From contig DFLL01000008.1 in the NCBI GenBank assembly GCA_002375205.1, positions 1 to 25,192 of the forward strand: 25,192 nt of DNA, read 5' to 3'. Made by a program: the position numbers and the translations under genes. Shown here piece by piece: positions 22,878 to 25,192 of the stretch. Below the pieces are notes generated by a model that was given only the letters and a program-made list of their open reading frames with translations, was not told where the DNA came from and made no database searches. Source of the stretch: Caryophanales bacterium UBA3620. Its GTDB lineage: Bacteria > Bacillota_I > Bacilli_A > RF39 > UBA660. How positions within the stretch are numbered: position 1 is the first letter of the stretch; the number at the start of each line of letters is the position of its first letter.

Positions 22878-24884
22878 ATGAATAAGATAAAGAATTTAAG
22901 TAAGAAAAGTAAAATAATAGTAATATCTATAGTAGCATTTGTACTTTTACTAATTGGAGGTACTTTTGCATGGCTCGAATGGTCTAGTGAAATTAATGCT
23001 CTAGTTAATGGTAGAGTATGTGCTCCTGAAATAGTATTTCAAGGAGGTAATACAATTAATGCTTATGGTTTAAGACCTATCTCTAATAAGGAAAATGGTC
23101 TTAAAAAAGATATTAGCGTTAATTTAGAAAATCTTTGCGAAAATGATACTGCTACAATGGATTTATATTTAGACTTAGAAGTATTTCCTACAGAGTTGGC
23201 AGAAGAATCCCTAGTATGGGAATTATATAAAGTAACTACTGAGAATGAGACAGAAGTACTAACGTTACTTAATAATGGTAATTTTGATGGTAAAATTGAA
23301 GGGGATACAATAGAGTTAACTGATGATACGGAAATAGTTACTAGTAATATTTCTAATTATAGATTATATATCTATATAGACGGTAGTTTTGATAATCCTA
23401 ATACGATGCAAAATAAATCCTTTAAATTTAATTTATATGGAGAAGGTAGAGATGCTATATATAAAGAATATGTAATGAAAAATCTTGGCATGACACAGTC
23501 GACAACCTATTTTATAAATAGCTCTATTAGTAAAGATACAATAGAAAGTGTTGATATAGTATCATTTTCTAATTTACCAGAGGGAGTTATATATGTTGAA
23601 GATGTATCTTCAAATAGCGATGATAGTATAAAATTATATTATTTAGAAAATCCTGAAACTAATCTAAAAAAGGTATATTTAGCTTCATCTAGTGGACTAA
23701 TAAAGATGAATACTAGTATGGATTATATGTTTGCTGGTCTTACTCATGTAGAAAGTTTAGATTTATCTAGATTAGATACATCTAATGTAACTAGTATGGT
23801 AGGAGTATTTTATAATTCACCCAGTCTTACTAGTATAAATATGAGTAGTTGGGTTACATCTAGAGTTACAAAGATGAATGATATGTTTCAGGGTACTTCA
23901 GGATTAATTAGTTTAGATGTAAGTAGTTTTGATACATCTAAAGTTACTACAATGGCAAATATGTTTAAAGATTGCGGTACTAGTGAATTAACCATTAATA
24001 TTAATAATTTTAATACATCATTGGTAACAACAATGCTAGAAATGTTTAGAAATTGTAAAGCTTCGTCAATTAGTTTATCAAATTTTAGTAATAATATAGT
24101 TACTAGTATGAAAAATATGTTTTATGGCTGTGGTAATTTAGTGGAATTGAATTTGACAAATTTTTATATTCCAAAAGTTACCTCTATGTCTCTTATGTTT
24201 TATAGTTGCAGTAAGCTGACATCACTTGATTTATCTAGTTTCTCTAGTACACTTTCCCCTAATATGACTGCAATGTTTCAAGGTTGCTCTGCCCTTAAAA
24301 CAGTTAAATTTGGCAATATAAAGACTGGCTCACTAGACAGATTGTTTTATGCTTGTGGTAGTTTAGAAACTCTTGATTTAAGTACTTTTGATACATCAAG
24401 TACTACTATTATGTCAAACATGTTTAGAGGTTGTACAGATCTTGAAACTCTTGATTTAAGTACTTTTAATACTGAAAAAGTAACGAATATGACAGAAATG
24501 TTTTATGATTGTCAAAATTTAAAATACATTGATTTGAGTGGCTTTAACACTTCGATTGTAACATCCATGAATAATATGTTCGGTCTGTGTTATTCATTAA
24601 CTGAGTTAGATTTAAGTAGTTTTACGGCAGAAAAATTAACAAATATTACTGAAATGTTTGCTAGTTTTTGGGATACTCATTCACCAATGATGAAATTTAC
24701 AAAAATAGATATTAGTGGGTTAGATTTTACAGGTATTACATCTTATGCAAGTACATTTAGAAATGTTTCTACTGATGTTGAAATAATAGTAAAGGATTGT
24801 ACACAGTATAATAAGTTTGTGGAATTATTTGGAAATAGTTATACTAATCTTCATACTGTGAATAATGATAACTGTACTGTATAA
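22878..24884 (+). CDS. BspA-like surface protein: SipW-type domain plus 13 DUF285 leucine-rich repeats
   Basis: Secreted protein of 668 residues. It has a signal peptide (KIIVISIVAFVLLLI then GGTFAWLEW, SipW-type), then a beta-rich domain to about residue 195 ending LYIYIDGSFDN..., KSFKFNLYGE, like the two preceding proteins. A linker domain of ~80 residues follows, then 13 DUF285 repeats (~275-620) of about 26 residues. Each repeat has the form L..LDLS.F.TS.VT.M..MF..C. Repeats 9 and 10 are nearest the consensus, repeat 8 is shortened and repeat 12 has an insertion. DUF285 proteins are surface adhesins in mycoplasmas and gut bacteria. No LPXTG, membrane anchor or wall-binding repeat is seen, so it is either released or held by partners. 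ATG at 22878 is preferred over GTG at 22869, which overlaps GAGGG. Confidence 0.88.
   Translation: MNKIKNLSKKSKIIVISIVAFVLLLIGGTFAWLEWSSEINALVNGRVCAPEIVFQGGNTINAYGLRPISNKENGLKKDISVNLENLCENDTATMDLYLDLEVFPTELAEESLVWELYKVTTENETEVLTLLNNGNFDGKIEGDTIELTDDTEIVTSNISNYRLYIYIDGSFDNPNTMQNKSFKFNLYGEGRDAIYKEYVMKNLGMTQSTTYFINSSISKDTIESVDIVSFSNLPEGVIYVEDVSSNSDDSIKLYYLENPETNLKKVYLASSSGLIKMNTSMDYMFAGLTHVESLDLSRLDTSNVTSMVGVFYNSPSLTSINMSSWVTSRVTKMNDMFQGTSGLISLDVSSFDTSKVTTMANMFKDCGTSELTININNFNTSLVTTMLEMFRNCKASSISLSNFSNNIVTSMKNMFYGCGNLVELNLTNFYIPKVTSMSLMFYSCSKLTSLDLSSFSSTLSPNMTAMFQGCSALKTVKFGNIKTGSLDRLFYACGSLETLDLSTFDTSSTTIMSNMFRGCTDLETLDLSTFNTEKVTNMTEMFYDCQNLKYIDLSGFNTSIVTSMNNMFGLCYSLTELDLSSFTAEKLTNITEMFASFWDTHSPMMKFTKIDISGLDFTGITSYASTFRNVSTDVEIIVKDCTQYNKFVELFGNSYTNLHTVNNDNCTV
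24366..24467 (+). repeat. Exact 24-base repeat inside the leucine-rich region
   Basis: The same 24 bases occur at 24366-24389 and 24444-24467. The 78-base offset equals one 26-residue repeat. Identity at DNA level, including third positions, points to recent duplication or gene conversion of repeats 9 and 10. Confidence 0.8.
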
Positions 24885-24906
24885 TGGAATAATTAAGTAC
24901 TAGAAT

Positions 24907-24934
24907 GTTTATTTTGGGAAATAAATAAACTTTT
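24907..24934 (+). terminator. Possible terminator after the repeat-protein gene
   Basis: GTTTATTT/AAATAAAC stem with an eight-base loop, then four T. All but two pairs are A-T, so it is weak; a better hairpin lies 35 bases on. Confidence 0.4.
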
Positions 24935-24968
24935 AAAGTAAGCATTAAATATATATAAAATATAGAAG

Positions 24969-25000
24969 AAGGTTAATGTTATTAAGCATTACCTTTTTTT
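24969..25000 (+). terminator. Terminator after the repeat-protein gene
   Basis: AAGG-TAATG paired with CATTA-CCTT (one bulged T, eight-base loop) followed by seven T in total. The remainder of 24885-25045 holds nothing else I can identify. Confidence 0.65.
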
Positions 25001-25045
25001 ATATTAGAGAACACAAACATTTGTTTATAAATATGAAAAAATATA

Positions 25046-25074
25046 TTGACATTAATATTATTATTAAATATAAT
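25046..25074 (+). promoter_or_regulatory. Consensus sigma-A promoter
   Basis: TTGACA (25046-25051), exactly 17 bases, TATAAT (25069-25074): a perfect match in both boxes and spacing. The leader has direct repeats ATGATAT (25084-25090 and 25099-25105) that could be a repressor site just after the transcript start. Confidence 0.88.
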
Positions 25075-25127
25075 AAATGTTAAATGATATTAGAGTGTAT
25101 GATATCAAAGAGAAAGGGTGATGATGA

Positions 25128-25192
25128 ATGACAAATAAGTTAGAAACTATTACAAAGTTATTTGAAGAAAAAGAAATAAGAAGTATATGGGA
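25128..25192 (+). CDS. Start of a probable BRO/antirepressor-like protein (cut by window end)
   Basis: Only 21 full codons are present: TNKLETITKLFEEKEIRSIW follows the ATG. This opening (a helix with 'LF..K.IR..W') is the start of BRO-N type proteins annotated as phage antirepressor, DinD or RhuM-like. AGAAAGGG at about 25111-25118 supports the ATG at 25128; in-frame alternatives are limited because ATGs at 25121 and 25124 are in another frame. Preceded by the consensus promoter. The identification rests on a short stretch and should be read as likely, not certain. Confidence 0.6.
   Translation, partial: MTNKLETITKLFEEKEIRSIW

Overview
The window is very AT-rich bacterial chromosome with Firmicutes-type signals: AGGAGG ribosome binding sites, TTGACA/TATAAT promoters, U-tailed hairpin terminators, and a zinc-ligand-free S4 protein. 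It carries cell-wall enzymes (an S66 LD-carboxypeptidase end and a VanY-type carboxypeptidase), so the organism has a wall. Trp is always TGG, so the standard bacterial code applies, although TGA is almost never used as a stop. With a Tad-type secretion locus, SipW-type signal peptides and a DUF285/BspA repeat protein, this best fits an uncultured gut Bacilli lineage near the Mollicutes (RF39- or Erysipelotrichales-like). The taxon is inference.

Bases 1-8340 hold one unbroken plus-strand run of closely spaced genes: the end of an S66 carboxypeptidase, a three-gene ABC-2 exporter, an MTA/SAH-type nucleosidase, an unknown protein with a YHGS start, a GNAT acetyltransferase, a broken phosphoesterase/KilA-N chimera, an ECF-like sigma factor coupled to a soluble unknown protein, another unknown, and a RimJ/RimL-type GNAT. 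A bidirectional terminator closes it against a minus-strand ABC importer (permease, ATPase, THI5/SsuA-like binding protein; 8346-10858).

Bases 10966-11607 hold a minus-strand tRNA-Arg and a plus-strand five-tRNA operon (Leu, Ser, initiator Met, Asp, Phe) with clear promoters and terminators. Then come a small unknown gene, the VanY-type peptidase, and rpsD with its own promoter and a leader that can fold as a pseudoknot.

Bases 14232-20717 hold a membrane-anchored surface protein (cohesin-like plus two cadherin-like domains) followed by a compact Tad-like operon: two TadE-like pseudopilins, TadZ-like, TadA/CpaF, TadB, TadC. No Flp pilin or prepilin peptidase is present. After yebC, three genes in a row (21614-24884) encode secreted proteins with SipW-type signal peptides and a shared C-terminal motif in the first domain; the third adds 13 DUF285 leucine-rich repeats. 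The window ends with a consensus promoter and the first codons of a probable BRO/antirepressor-like gene.

The points most worth following are the Tad-like locus beside the SipW-type trio, the +1-shifted phosphoesterase/KilA-N chimera, the nucleosidase/YHGS pair, and the S4 leader pseudoknot.
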